Below are positions 10,822 to 19,470 of a DNA stretch of 20,745 nt, one piece after another. How positions within the stretch are numbered: position 1 is the first letter of the stretch; each line of letters begins with the position of its first letter. The position numbers and the translations under genes are program-made. This stretch comes from a virus: the IMG/VR virus record IMGVR_UViG_3300042945_002900, positions 1-20,745 of that record, one strand, 5' to 3'. The notes under the pieces are model-generated. The model was not told the DNA's origin, did not search any database, and saw only the letters and a program-made list of their open reading frames with translations.

Positions 10822-11861
10822 AAGCGATCATTACGGGCGTTACTGGACAAGATGGTAGCCATCTAGCAGATTTACTTTTAAGTAAAAATTATGAAGTGAT
10901 CGGCATTGCTAGACGGGCCAGTACAGATACAACCCAAAGAATAAAGCACTTATCAAATGTACCAAGCTTCAAATTGGTGGAGGGTGATATTACTGATACA
11001 AGTAGTATTATCAATATTTTGAAAAATACCGAACATGTAGATGAAATCTATAATTTAGCCGCACAGTCTCACGTAGGAACTTCTTTCAAACAGCCAGCAT
11101 TGACTTGGGACATTACCGGAAAGGGATGTATAAATATACTACAATCTATAGTAGATTTAAATTTACATCATATTAAATTTTATCAAGCCTCTTCAAGTGA
11201 GATGTTTGGCAGTTCTTATGACATTAATACTAGCGGAGAGAAGTACCAAAATGAAGAAACCAAATTCATGCCAAATTCTCCATATGCTATAGCCAAATGT
11301 GCCGCTCACCACGCTGTAAGACTATTTAGAGAAGCATATGACTTACATGCTAGTTGTGGTATTTTGTTCAACCATGAAGGACCACGCCGTGGGGATAATT
11401 TTGTAACTCAAAAAATTGTTAAATGGATTGCTAATTTTATAAATTGGCTTAATTGCAACGATCAGCTTGGTGGAGATTTTGTTTTTACTGAAGAATTAAT
11501 ATATAAAAATGGTAACGTTTTTCCAAAGCTTAGATTAGGCAATTTAGATGCTTTTAGAGATTGGGGATATGCTGGAGATTATGTAGAGGCCATGTGGCTC
11601 ATGCTGCAACAAAAAGACGCAGAAGACTACGTAATATGTACCGGAGAGACTCATACAGTAGCCGAATTCTTAGATATAGCATTCAATTATGTTGGTCTTC
11701 CAGAGTGGAGAAATTATATTTATATTGACCCAGAATTCTACAGACCCTCAGAAGTAGATTATCTACGTGGAGATTGCGCAAAAGCCAACGCCAAGCTTGG
11801 ATGGAAGCCAAAATATACACTAGAGGGATTGGTTAAATTGATGCTAGATGCGCAACTTTAA
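10818..11861 (+). CDS. gmd: GDP-mannose 4,6-dehydratase
   Basis: 347 aa, the normal full length. It is an extended short-chain dehydrogenase that converts GDP-mannose to GDP-4-keto-6-deoxymannose, precursor of GDP-fucose and related sugars. The NADP-binding loop is GVTGQDGSHL (7-16), the catalytic set SSSEMFG (125-131) and YAIAK (156-160). Substrate-side motifs are LFNHEGPRRG (183-192), RDWGYAGDYVEAMW and FYRPSEVDYLRGD. All key residues are intact. No GDP-fucose synthase or glycosyltransferase is next to it. Phage copies are known and are thought to alter host surface or virion glycans. Confidence 0.95.
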   Translation: MKAIITGVTGQDGSHLADLLLSKNYEVIGIARRASTDTTQRIKHLSNVPSFKLVEGDITDTSSIINILKNTEHVDEIYNLAAQSHVGTSFKQPALTWDITGKGCINILQSIVDLNLHHIKFYQASSSEMFGSSYDINTSGEKYQNEETKFMPNSPYAIAKCAAHHAVRLFREAYDLHASCGILFNHEGPRRGDNFVTQKIVKWIANFINWLNCNDQLGGDFVFTEELIYKNGNVFPKLRLGNLDAFRDWGYAGDYVEAMWLMLQQKDAEDYVICTGETHTVAEFLDIAFNYVGLPEWRNYIYIDPEFYRPSEVDYLRGDCAKANAKLGWKPKYTLEGLVKLMLDAQL

Positions 11862-12096
11862 ATTAAGTATAGATTTATCAGACTTACAGGCGGATCTTAA
11901 AAAATTTACATTAAGAGAATTTTCACTACCATTTTCTATCATATTTATAGAAGAGAATAACCCAGACGATGCGTGTTATGAATTATTATTAAGATTAATG
12001 AGGTTAATTTTATCACAAGATAATTCCATAAATACTCGTATAATATGTCGCAAGATAAGAAAACTCATGAGAATAGATAAAATTCAATCATTATGA
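11848..12096 (+). CDS. Unknown 82-aa protein
   Basis: MRNFKLSIDLSDLQADLKKF and onward: an amphipathic N-terminal helix, a hydrophobic stretch (FSLPFSIIFIEE), then a Leu/Arg-rich helical C-terminal half with basic KIRKLMRIDK. No family recognised. It overlaps gmd by 14 nt and the HNH gene by an ATGA junction, so it is translated within the same transcript. The ribosome site is poor. Confidence 0.6.
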   Translation: MRNFKLSIDLSDLQADLKKFTLREFSLPFSIIFIEENNPDDACYELLLRLMRLILSQDNSINTRIICRKIRKLMRIDKIQSL

Positions 12097-12353
12097 AAAG
12101 AAACTACGACGATCCACAATATGAACAGTTTAGAAAAGACGTTCTTAAAAGGGATAAATTTAAGTGCAAAATGCCAGGATGTAAATCAAGAACAAGCCTA
12201 CAAGTACATCATATTAAAAAGTGGTCTAGAGCATCCTCTTTAAGATATGATACTAATAATGGTATTACATTATGTAAATATTGCCACAAGTTAGTTACTG
12301 GCAAAGAAAGACACTACGAGCATTTATTTGAAAGTATAATTCATGGAATATAA
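12093..12353 (+). CDS. HNH endonuclease
   Basis: 86 aa. It has a zinc-ribbon-like HNH fold: Cys pairs at about 25/30 (CKMPGC) and 61/64 (CKYC), the VHHIKKWS motif (38-45) and NNGITLCKYCH with the final His at 65. This is a compact free-standing HNH protein. In phages, HNH proteins near the terminase often assist genome packaging and cos cleavage, while others are homing enzymes. Position three genes upstream of terL makes the packaging role attractive, but not proven. The start overlaps the previous stop (ATGA). Confidence 0.85.
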   Translation: MKRNYDDPQYEQFRKDVLKRDKFKCKMPGCKSRTSLQVHHIKKWSRASSLRYDTNNGITLCKYCHKLVTGKERHYEHLFESIIHGI

Positions 12354-12843
12354 AACGGCTCCCAAATTTCTTGTTATTAAAGATACCAGAGAACAAGAAG
12401 GCTATCATTTTAGCGCATTTAATACTTGTTCTGGAATGATTGAACAAAAACTAGACACTGGAGATTATTCCATTGTTGGAATGGAAGATAAGATATGCAT
12501 AGAAAGAAAGGGCTGCGTAGAAGAATTAGCTATTAATTTAGGGCAAAAAAAACATGCATTTCTAGACGAGATAGAAAGAATGAAAGATTTTAAGCATAAA
12601 TATTTAGTCCTAGAATTTTCTTTAGAAGATCTTCTTAAATTCCCAGACGAAACACGTATACCAATTAAAAACAAAGCGTCGGTCAAAATTACTGGAAGGT
12701 ATATGTTAAAATGTTTAATAGAATTTCAATTATATAATGGAATACAAGTTCTCTTCTGCGGAAACAAACATTCCGCATTTTTGGCAGTTAGTAGTATTTT
12801 CAAGCGAATTAATGAAATGTATACTATTGGGAGAAAAAAATAG
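12343..12843 (+). CDS. ERCC4/XPF-type nuclease
   Basis: 166 aa. DTREQ (14-18), LDTGDYSI (37-44) and CIERKG (52-57) form the classic metal-binding set of the ERCC4 nuclease domain (D..., GDY, ERK). No helix-hairpin-helix or helicase part is present, so this is a stand-alone domain. Such phage proteins are presumed structure-specific DNA endonucleases, possibly resolving branched DNA before packaging. It overlaps the HNH gene by 11 nt and ends 1 nt before the protease ATG. Confidence 0.82.
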   Translation: MEYKTAPKFLVIKDTREQEGYHFSAFNTCSGMIEQKLDTGDYSIVGMEDKICIERKGCVEELAINLGQKKHAFLDEIERMKDFKHKYLVLEFSLEDLLKFPDETRIPIKNKASVKITGRYMLKCLIEFQLYNGIQVLFCGNKHSAFLAVSSIFKRINEMYTIGRKK

Positions 12844-12844
12844 T

Positions 12845-13489
12845 ATGACTCAAGATAAAGATTTATTACACGATCTTCATAATTATAGCTGCAATTTAGA
12901 TACCAGAGAAATATTTTTACATAATACTTATAATTCTGAAGACAATAGTAATCCGGGTGTGGAATATAAAATGTCCAACATGTTCTTAAAGAACATAAGG
13001 GCGCTAGAACTTAAGTCAGATAATCCCATTATTGTACACATGCAAAGTATAGGCGGTGAATGGGCCGATGGCATGGCTATATTTGATGCTATAGCAATGT
13101 CTAGATGTTTTGTTACCATCATTGCTTATGGGCAAGCAGAGTCTATGAGTAGCATAATATTACAAGCTGGAGACAGAAGACTAATAACCCCTAATACTTA
13201 CTTCATGTCTCACTTTGGCTCAACGGCTGCTGCTGGCGAATATATGAATGTGCAGAATTGGGTAAAATATGAAAAATACTTGTGTGATATAATGTTAGAT
13301 ATTTACGCGAAGCAGTGCGTTAAAGGATTATTCTTTAAAGAAAAATATGGAAAGAACCCACCAGTTAGTAAAATAAAAAACTTCTTAAACACTAAACTAA
13401 AATCCGGCGATTGGTTTATAAACGCTAAAGATGCTGTTTATTATGGATTTGCAGACGAAATAATAGAGACATGGCAGAAACTAAATTAA
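12845..13489 (+). CDS. ClpP-like serine protease (S14 family)
   Basis: 214 aa. The pattern follows ClpP: QSIGGEWADGMAIFDAI (68-84), AYGQAESMSSIILQAG (94-109) with nucleophile Ser100, TYFMSHFGS with His123, and GDWFINAKDAVYYGFADEI with Asp189. All triad residues seem present. Phages often use ClpP-fold enzymes as prohead proteases. Here a second candidate protease is fused to the scaffold downstream, so this one may serve another step. The start at 12845 follows GGGAG at 11 nt and the upstream TAG by 1 nt; a longer frame from 12737 would overlap the nuclease gene. Confidence 0.8.
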   Translation: MTQDKDLLHDLHNYSCNLDTREIFLHNTYNSEDNSNPGVEYKMSNMFLKNIRALELKSDNPIIVHMQSIGGEWADGMAIFDAIAMSRCFVTIIAYGQAESMSSIILQAGDRRLITPNTYFMSHFGSTAAAGEYMNVQNWVKYEKYLCDIMLDIYAKQCVKGLFFKEKYGKNPPVSKIKNFLNTKLKSGDWFINAKDAVYYGFADEIIETWQKLN

Positions 13490-15447
13490 AAACTATAGAC
13501 GAAGCTTGGCTTGGATTAGATGTAATTGAATCTAATCTATTTAATCCAATGAATCTAGCTTCTCCAATGGATGAAGATTTTCATTTAAGATTATCTTGGC
13601 TAATGACTAGGCCATGTTATCTTTCTTTTATTACGCAGCACATGTTAAATGTTCAGCTTCTACCTTCTCAGGCTTTGTTTTTAAATGAAATTTGGAATAG
13701 AAAATTTCCAATGCTTATAGCAAGTCGTGGATTTGGTAAAAGCTTTATGCTAGCACTATACGCTGTTTTAAGAGCCTTGATATTACCAAAAAGAAAAGTC
13801 GTAGTTGTTGGTGCAGCTTTTCGTCAGTCAAAAGTTTTGTTTGAGTACATGGAAACCATTTGGCGAAACGCCCCAATGCTTAGAGATATTTGCGATGCGG
13901 ATAGTGGTCCGCGCAGAGATACTGATAGATGTACATTAAGATTAAATGAAAGTACTATTACCTGTCTACCGCTTGGCGACGGTCAAAAAATCAGAGGTCA
14001 AAGAGCTAACGATATTATTGCTGACGAGTTTGCTTCTATTCCTAGAGAAATTTTTGAAAACGTTGTTGCCGGTTTCGCTGCGGTTAGCGCAGACCCTATA
14101 TCAAACGTAAAAAAGCTAGCATCCAAAAAGAAGGCTCAAGAGCTTGGGCTAATTATAGAAGAAGAAAAATCAGAACAAAAAAGAGATAACCAAATCATTC
14201 TTTCTGGTACGGCATATTATGACTTTAATCACTTTGCCACATATTGGAAAAAGTGGAAATCTATTATACATAGTCAGGGTCAATTAAACAAGCTAAGAGA
14301 AATATTTGGAGAAGATCCACCAGAAAACTTTGATTGGACACAATATTCTATCATAAGAATGCCATACGAGTTATTACCAAAAGGTTTTATGGATGCTGAT
14401 CAAGTTGCTAGATCTAAGGCTACTGTTCATGCTGGTATTTATCAAATGGAATACGGGGCGTGTTTTACTAGAGACAGTCAAGGATTCTTTAAGAGATCTT
14501 TAATTGAGTCATGTGTCGTGTCTGACGATAATAGTATAAAAGATAGCAATGGCGAAATTATAAAATTTGAAGCTAAACTAATAGGCGATACTAGTAAAAA
14601 ATATATATTTGGAGTAGATCCCGCTTCTGAGGTTGATAATTTTAGTATTGTGGTTTTAGAAATAAACCCAGACCACAGAAAAATTGTTCATTGCTGGACA
14701 ACGACTAGAAATGATCATAAGGAAAAGGTTAAAAAGGGATATGTAAGCGAAACAGACTTTTACGCATATTGCGCTCGTAAAATACGAGATCTAATGAAAC
14801 TATTCCCATGTATACATATTGCAATGGATGCCCAAGGAGGTGGCGTTGCAATTATGGAATCGCTACATGATCTAGATAAGATAAAAGATGGCGAGTTACC
14901 TATTTGGCCAGTAATAGACGATGAGAAACCAAAAGACACAGACGGCGAAAGAGGGTTGCATATTTTAGAAATGTGCCAATTTGCTAAATATGAATGGTTA
15001 GCAGAAGCAAATCATGGAATGAGAAAGGACTTTGAGGACAAAGTATTATTGTTCCCATTTTTTGACACTTTGAGCTTAGACATATCTGCCCACGAAGACG
15101 GTCTTAAAAATAGAATGTTTGATACACTGGAAGAGTGTGTAATGGAAATAGAAGAATTAAAAGATGAGCTATCTATGATACAGATGACTCAAACCAATTC
15201 TGGCAGAGATAGGTGGGATACACCAGAGGTTGTTGTTGGTACTGGCAAAAAGAGCAAGATGCGTAAAGATAGATATTCTGCTCTACTAATGTCTAATATG
15301 GCTGCTAGAACCTTACAAAGAATGCCAACTCAGCAAGAATATCAATTTTATGGCGGCTTTGCAACTGGTGGATATATGCCAAAAACTGAAGACAAATTGT
15401 ATTCTGGACCAAGCTGGTTCTCAGATAATATGAAAGATGTGTATTAA
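13471..15447 (+). CDS. terL: Terminase large subunit
   Basis: 658 aa. It is the packaging ATPase and nuclease of the head-filling motor. Walker A is ASRGFGKSF (84-92), Walker B DIIADEFA (181-188) and the coupling motif LSGTAYY (244-250). The C-terminal RNase H-like nuclease shows GVDPASEVDNF (Asp383), AMDAQGGG (Asp453) and a late RKDRYSALLMS. A charged insert (about 211-242) separates Walker B from the coupling motif. Overlaps the protease gene by 19 nt. The length is above the usual 450-600 aa but all core motifs are intact. Confidence 0.93.
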   Translation: MAETKLKTIDEAWLGLDVIESNLFNPMNLASPMDEDFHLRLSWLMTRPCYLSFITQHMLNVQLLPSQALFLNEIWNRKFPMLIASRGFGKSFMLALYAVLRALILPKRKVVVVGAAFRQSKVLFEYMETIWRNAPMLRDICDADSGPRRDTDRCTLRLNESTITCLPLGDGQKIRGQRANDIIADEFASIPREIFENVVAGFAAVSADPISNVKKLASKKKAQELGLIIEEEKSEQKRDNQIILSGTAYYDFNHFATYWKKWKSIIHSQGQLNKLREIFGEDPPENFDWTQYSIIRMPYELLPKGFMDADQVARSKATVHAGIYQMEYGACFTRDSQGFFKRSLIESCVVSDDNSIKDSNGEIIKFEAKLIGDTSKKYIFGVDPASEVDNFSIVVLEINPDHRKIVHCWTTTRNDHKEKVKKGYVSETDFYAYCARKIRDLMKLFPCIHIAMDAQGGGVAIMESLHDLDKIKDGELPIWPVIDDEKPKDTDGERGLHILEMCQFAKYEWLAEANHGMRKDFEDKVLLFPFFDTLSLDISAHEDGLKNRMFDTLEECVMEIEELKDELSMIQMTQTNSGRDRWDTPEVVVGTGKKSKMRKDRYSALLMSNMAARTLQRMPTQQEYQFYGGFATGGYMPKTEDKLYSGPSWFSDNMKDVY

Positions 15448-15488
15448 TACATTAGCCAATCCAATTATAATCCAATTGAGGTTTAACA

Positions 15489-17480
15489 ATGAGTAATGAA
15501 GATATGTTAACTTGGTCTGAGGAAGATTTTAATAGCAAGGCAAATGCCATGTCGCAATTGTCTGATAATATATCTCATTATCAAGGTGTTAGCAAAAGCG
15601 TTGGTAATCACTATAGACATTTTATAGATATTGAGCCCAATAGGTCTGTTAGGCCGGGCTTCACAAAAGATGATTATTATTCTTTTAGGCCAGATGAAGC
15701 TGTACCTAATCAACAGCGAAAAATTATTAAAATGTGCATGGAAGCATACGATAAGGTTGGCATTATTAAAAATATTATTGATCTCATGGGTGACTTTGGT
15801 AGTCAAGGCATACAAATAGTACATAGAGATAAAAGTGTTGAAAAATTTTATCAACAATGGTTCAAAAGTATTAATGGTAAAGAGAGATCAGAAAGATTTT
15901 TAAACAATTTATATAAATGTGGCAATGTCATTGTCTATCGTAGCTATGCAAAGGTAACTCCTCAGTTAAATAATTACATGAAGGCGCTTTCTAGCGACAT
16001 TAAAGTAGAAGTTCCAAACGCCACGAAAAATCAAATTCCATGGAGATATAATTTTTTTAATCCTTTGACTGTAAAAATGAAAGATGGAAATCTATCGCTT
16101 TTTATGGGATTAAATAACTATACCATAACAACAAATTCTTTTTTTGACAAATTTCAGGCTGGAGATATTCCCAATAATGTTCTTGAGACACTTCCTCCTG
16201 TTATCAAACAAAGTCTAATGCGGGGAGAAAAAGAAATCCCACTAGAATCAGAAAGATTGAGCGTTTTCTATTATAAGAAGGACGATTGGAAGCAATGGGC
16301 CAATCCAATGGTTTATGCCATATTAGATGATATTGTTATGCTAGAAAAAATGAGACTAGCTGACTTATCAGCTTTAGATGGTGCTATTTCTAACATTAGA
16401 CTATGGACGCTTGGTAATCTAGAGCATAAAATCTTACCAAATAAAGCTGCGATAAATAAGCTTCGTGATATTTTGGCTAGCAATGTTGGCGGCGGCACAA
16501 TGGAACTTGTTTGGGGTCCAGAACTAAGCTTTACAGAATCAAATAGTGAAGTATATAAATTCTTAGGTTCAGAAAAATATAGCGCAGTTCTTAATAGTAT
16601 TTATGCTGGACTTGGTGTTCCACCAACATTAACTGGCATGGCTACAAATGGTGGTGGCTTTACTAATAACTTTATTTCTTTAAAAACATTACTTGAAAGA
16701 TTGCAGTATGGGCGCGATCAATTAGTAAGATTTTGGGAAAAAGAAATTGAGATCGTTAGAAAAGCAATGGGCTTTAGATATAAAGCTCATATTCAATTTG
16801 ATCAAATGACATTATCTGATGAGGCCGCGACGAAAAATCTTCTAATACAGTTAGCAGATAGAGACATAATTAGCCACGAAACGCTATTAGAAAGATTTAA
16901 AGAAATCCCACAAATAGAGAATATAAGACTAAAAAGAGAACTGGATAAAAGAGAATCAGATGGGCCACCAAAAGCAAGCCCATTTCATAATGCAAATCAT
17001 AAGCAAGATATGGAAAAAATTAACAAACAAGGACAAATTAATTTGAAAAAGCAAAAAGAAGTTAAAGAAAACGGAAGACCAAACTTTCAGCAAGACACAA
17101 CTGTTAGAAAAAAGCGTGTTGATACTCCAAAATCAAAACCCGGAGTTGCCGAATTGGTTGTATGGTCTGAAAATGCATGGAATAAAGTTTCATCTACTTT
17201 AACAGATGCTTACTTGGATATACATAACAAAAAAAATCTCAGACAGTTAAACAAGTCTGAATTTAATGATCTAGAACAATTGAAATTAGATGTATTCACA
17301 AACTTAAATATCTTACAAGAAGTGACAGATGATAGCATATTTGTTATACTTCGTTCTGGATTAAAAACTCCTAAGTCTTTTTCTGAGAAGTTAAAATCCT
17401 CCAATATTAATATAGAAAATATGACCATCGATACTTACAGAAGACATGTAATTGGTCAGTATGTGGAAGAAAATGCATAA
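15489..17480 (+). CDS. Portal protein
   Basis: 663 aa, directly after terL. The ring-forming portal is the entry vertex for DNA. Supporting stretches are the N-terminal VGIIKNIIDLMGDFGSQGIQ and the central SEKYSAVLNSIYAGLGVPPT with TGMATNGGGFTNNF, typical of portals, followed by a helical stem (LKTLLERLQYGRDQLVRFWE). The C-terminal third (about 495-663) is Lys-rich then helical, an extension of unknown role. GAGG lies 7 nt before the ATG. A 41-nt gap separates it from terL. Confidence 0.88.
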   Translation: MSNEDMLTWSEEDFNSKANAMSQLSDNISHYQGVSKSVGNHYRHFIDIEPNRSVRPGFTKDDYYSFRPDEAVPNQQRKIIKMCMEAYDKVGIIKNIIDLMGDFGSQGIQIVHRDKSVEKFYQQWFKSINGKERSERFLNNLYKCGNVIVYRSYAKVTPQLNNYMKALSSDIKVEVPNATKNQIPWRYNFFNPLTVKMKDGNLSLFMGLNNYTITTNSFFDKFQAGDIPNNVLETLPPVIKQSLMRGEKEIPLESERLSVFYYKKDDWKQWANPMVYAILDDIVMLEKMRLADLSALDGAISNIRLWTLGNLEHKILPNKAAINKLRDILASNVGGGTMELVWGPELSFTESNSEVYKFLGSEKYSAVLNSIYAGLGVPPTLTGMATNGGGFTNNFISLKTLLERLQYGRDQLVRFWEKEIEIVRKAMGFRYKAHIQFDQMTLSDEAATKNLLIQLADRDIISHETLLERFKEIPQIENIRLKRELDKRESDGPPKASPFHNANHKQDMEKINKQGQINLKKQKEVKENGRPNFQQDTTVRKKRVDTPKSKPGVAELVVWSENAWNKVSSTLTDAYLDIHNKKNLRQLNKSEFNDLEQLKLDVFTNLNILQEVTDDSIFVILRSGLKTPKSFSEKLKSSNINIENMTIDTYRRHVIGQYVEENA

Positions 17481-17502
17481 AAATACAAAAAATTTACTCT
17501 TT

Positions 17503-17512
17503 TGTGTATAAT
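17503..17512 (+). promoter_or_regulatory. Right-arm promoter, TGTGTATAAT motif (second copy)
   Basis: TGTGTATAAT after a T-rich stretch, 17 nt before the ATG at 17530, with no -35 box. It is followed by GAGGAGTAA, as at 8091 (AGGAGTAA). Identical over 10 bp to 8076-8085. Confidence 0.55.
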
Positions 17513-17529
17513 GTTGATGAGGAGTAAAT

Positions 17530-18966
17530 ATGAAAATATACCCACAAGAAATCAGAGACGGTATAGCTGACGCTGTTCAAGCTTCTGCTAGTGTTGCATA
17601 TTGCTCTCCAGCAACAGTTTCCAAAAGCATTAGCAATAACAGTGTCGCTTTTGCCGAAACAGTTAAAGCTCAAAGCGCAAATCCAAAACAAATAGATTTA
17701 TATTATATCAAGTCCATTTTAGTTTCTACTGGATGGAACAAGAATGATGATGTTTTCGATTCGTCACAAACTTGGGCTGCTAGAAATACACCGGAAGATA
17801 AACAATTTAACTTCATGCACAACGAAAATGATATTATTGGTCATATTACCGGAAGCTATGTTGTAGATAAGTCTGGTAATTCAATTTCTGGTGATAGTGA
17901 ACCAGAGGATTTTGATATTATCACAGAGGCCGTATTATATAATAGCTGGACAAATCCAGACAATAGAGAAAGAATGAACCAGATCATTGCCGAAATCGAA
18001 GAAGGCAAGTGGTTTGTTTCAATGGAGTGCTTATTTTCAGGATTTGATTATGCCTTAATAGATAATAATGGAAATGCTAAAAAACTGGAAAGAAACGAAG
18101 GATCGGCATTTTTAACTAAGCATTTACGTGCCTATGGTGGTACTGGTGAATATGAAGGCTTTAAAATTGGTAGATTATTAAGAGACATTTCTTTTTCTGG
18201 CAAAGGTCTTGTATCTAGGCCAGCAAACCCAAGAAGTGTTATCCTTGATTCTAGCAGAGCTTTTCATACAACTTCTAATTCAAATTTAACTAGTTTTCCT
18301 AAAGGAGAAGATAATATGTCAGATTTAAATCTTTTAGAGAAGCAGCTTGCTGAAGTTCGTAGTGAGCTAGCATCTGCTAAAGAAGAAAATAAACTTCTAC
18401 GTGATCAATTAGAGACTTTAGCTTCGAAAGAAGACACAGATTCAATTGCTAAATTAGAAGCGGCCCTAGCAGAACAAGGCGAAGTAATTAAAAATCTTCA
18501 AGCTTCTCTCACAGAGAAAGAAACCACTTTAACAGAGCTTCATCAAGCAATTTCGGCCAAAGACGGCGAAATGAAGAAAAAGGATGAAGAACTCATGAAT
18601 ATGAAAAAGAAAGAAAAAATGTCTATGCGCAAAGCTAGCTTAGTAGAAGCCGGTTTTGAAGACGCAGAGGCAGAAGAATCATTAGTGGCATATGATGCCC
18701 TTAGTGACGAAGCCTTTGAAACTGTTCTTGCTGCCATGAAGAAGAAAATGGCCAAATGGCAGGAAGAAAAGATGAAGAAGGAAGAAAAATCAAAGTCAGA
18801 AGATCTTCAAACAGTAGCATCAGAAGAAACCCCAACAGAAGAAATTTTTGAAGGTGTTTCAACTACTGAGGCCGCTCTTGTTGATGCTTCTAATGATACA
18901 GATGAGCTTGTTGCCACAAGAGCTAGCGTAGCAGAGTGGCTTGAAAAAAATGTACTTCGTAAGTGA
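17530..18966 (+). CDS. Prohead protease fused to scaffold
   Basis: 478 aa. The N-terminal half (about 55-235) looks like a phage prohead protease: STGWNKNDDVFDSSQTW, then KQFNFMHNENDIIGHI (candidate His97), FVSMECLFSGFDYA (candidate Ser164) and SGKGLVSRPANPRSVI. After a Ser/Thr linker (244-258) the C-terminal half is a Glu/Lys/Ala coiled coil, as in scaffolding proteins. A strong internal ribosome site at 18301-18307 probably makes the scaffold alone. Protease-scaffold fusions with a nested scaffold are known from lambda C/Nu3. GAGGAG lies 5 nt before the ATG. Confidence 0.82.
   Translation: MKIYPQEIRDGIADAVQASASVAYCSPATVSKSISNNSVAFAETVKAQSANPKQIDLYYIKSILVSTGWNKNDDVFDSSQTWAARNTPEDKQFNFMHNENDIIGHITGSYVVDKSGNSISGDSEPEDFDIITEAVLYNSWTNPDNRERMNQIIAEIEEGKWFVSMECLFSGFDYALIDNNGNAKKLERNEGSAFLTKHLRAYGGTGEYEGFKIGRLLRDISFSGKGLVSRPANPRSVILDSSRAFHTTSNSNLTSFPKGEDNMSDLNLLEKQLAEVRSELASAKEENKLLRDQLETLASKEDTDSIAKLEAALAEQGEVIKNLQASLTEKETTLTELHQAISAKDGEMKKKDEELMNMKKKEKMSMRKASLVEAGFEDAEAEESLVAYDALSDEAFETVLAAMKKKMAKWQEEKMKKEEKSKSEDLQTVASEETPTEEIFEGVSTTEAALVDASNDTDELVATRASVAEWLEKNVLRK
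18316..18966 (+). CDS. Scaffold protein from internal in-frame start
   Basis: An ATG at codon 263 of the protease frame (MSDLNLLEKQLAEVRSELAS) is preceded by AAAGGAG with 8 nt spacing, as good as any gene start here. The 216-aa product would be almost purely coiled coil (about residues 1-110) plus an acidic tail ending in a conserved-looking helix (VAEWLEKNVLRK), where scaffolds usually bind the capsid protein. Inferred from sequence; the lambda Nu3 case is the precedent. Confidence 0.65.
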   Translation: MSDLNLLEKQLAEVRSELASAKEENKLLRDQLETLASKEDTDSIAKLEAALAEQGEVIKNLQASLTEKETTLTELHQAISAKDGEMKKKDEELMNMKKKEKMSMRKASLVEAGFEDAEAEESLVAYDALSDEAFETVLAAMKKKMAKWQEEKMKKEEKSKSEDLQTVASEETPTEEIFEGVSTTEAALVDASNDTDELVATRASVAEWLEKNVLRK

Positions 18967-18984
18967 AAATAAGGAGAAATTAAT

Positions 18985-19440
18985 ATGGCTCTAAAAACAG
19001 ATAGATATGAACTTCAGACAGACATCAGCTTTTTCTATAATGCTGGTACTGCTACCCGTGGCGGCGTGGTTCGTCATGACGTTACAGCTGGCGTCGGCGC
19101 TTCTATGGATCAAGGTGTAAACCTTGTGAAGTATTCAACAAGCGGCGTCCCAGTTGGTCTTTTACTAAATGACGTTGTTAATAAAGATCTTACCCGTACA
19201 CACCTTAATCAACACAAAGATGAAGTGCAGAAGGGTGGCAAGGTTACAGTGCTTCGTAAGGGCTATGTTGTAACCAATAATGTAGACGGTGTTCCAGTTG
19301 CTGGTTCTGGCGCTTATGCCAGTAACACAGTTGCTGGTAATATCACAATGGCAACAAACCAGGGGCCAAAGATTGGCTCGTTCTTAACTGGTCCAGATGC
19401 TGACGGTTACTGCAAAGTAGAAGTCAACCTTCCCCTCTGA
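18985..19440 (+). CDS. Head decoration/stabilisation protein
   Basis: 151 aa, beta-rich, starting MALKTDRYELQTDISFFYNA. The GVPVGLLLNDVVNKDLTRTH and GKVTVLRKGYVVTNN stretches resemble small cement proteins in which a Gly/Val-rich fold sits on the capsid. Position between scaffold and major capsid protein is the classical place. AAGGAG lies 8 nt before the ATG. Codons are more GC-rich than in neighbouring genes, as for the capsid gene, consistent with high expression. Confidence 0.75.
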   Translation: MALKTDRYELQTDISFFYNAGTATRGGVVRHDVTAGVGASMDQGVNLVKYSTSGVPVGLLLNDVVNKDLTRTHLNQHKDEVQKGGKVTVLRKGYVVTNNVDGVPVAGSGAYASNTVAGNITMATNQGPKIGSFLTGPDADGYCKVEVNLPL

Positions 19441-19470
19441 ACTTAAAAAACTATAAAGGAGAATTATAAT

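Noticed and set aside
12465-12686. - strand frame inside the ERCC4 nuclease gene
   Set aside because: Shadow of a gene with clear nuclease motifs; no - strand gene is supported anywhere in the right arm.
15507-15857. - strand 116-aa frame in the portal gene
   Set aside because: Antisense shadow without ribosome site or promoter.
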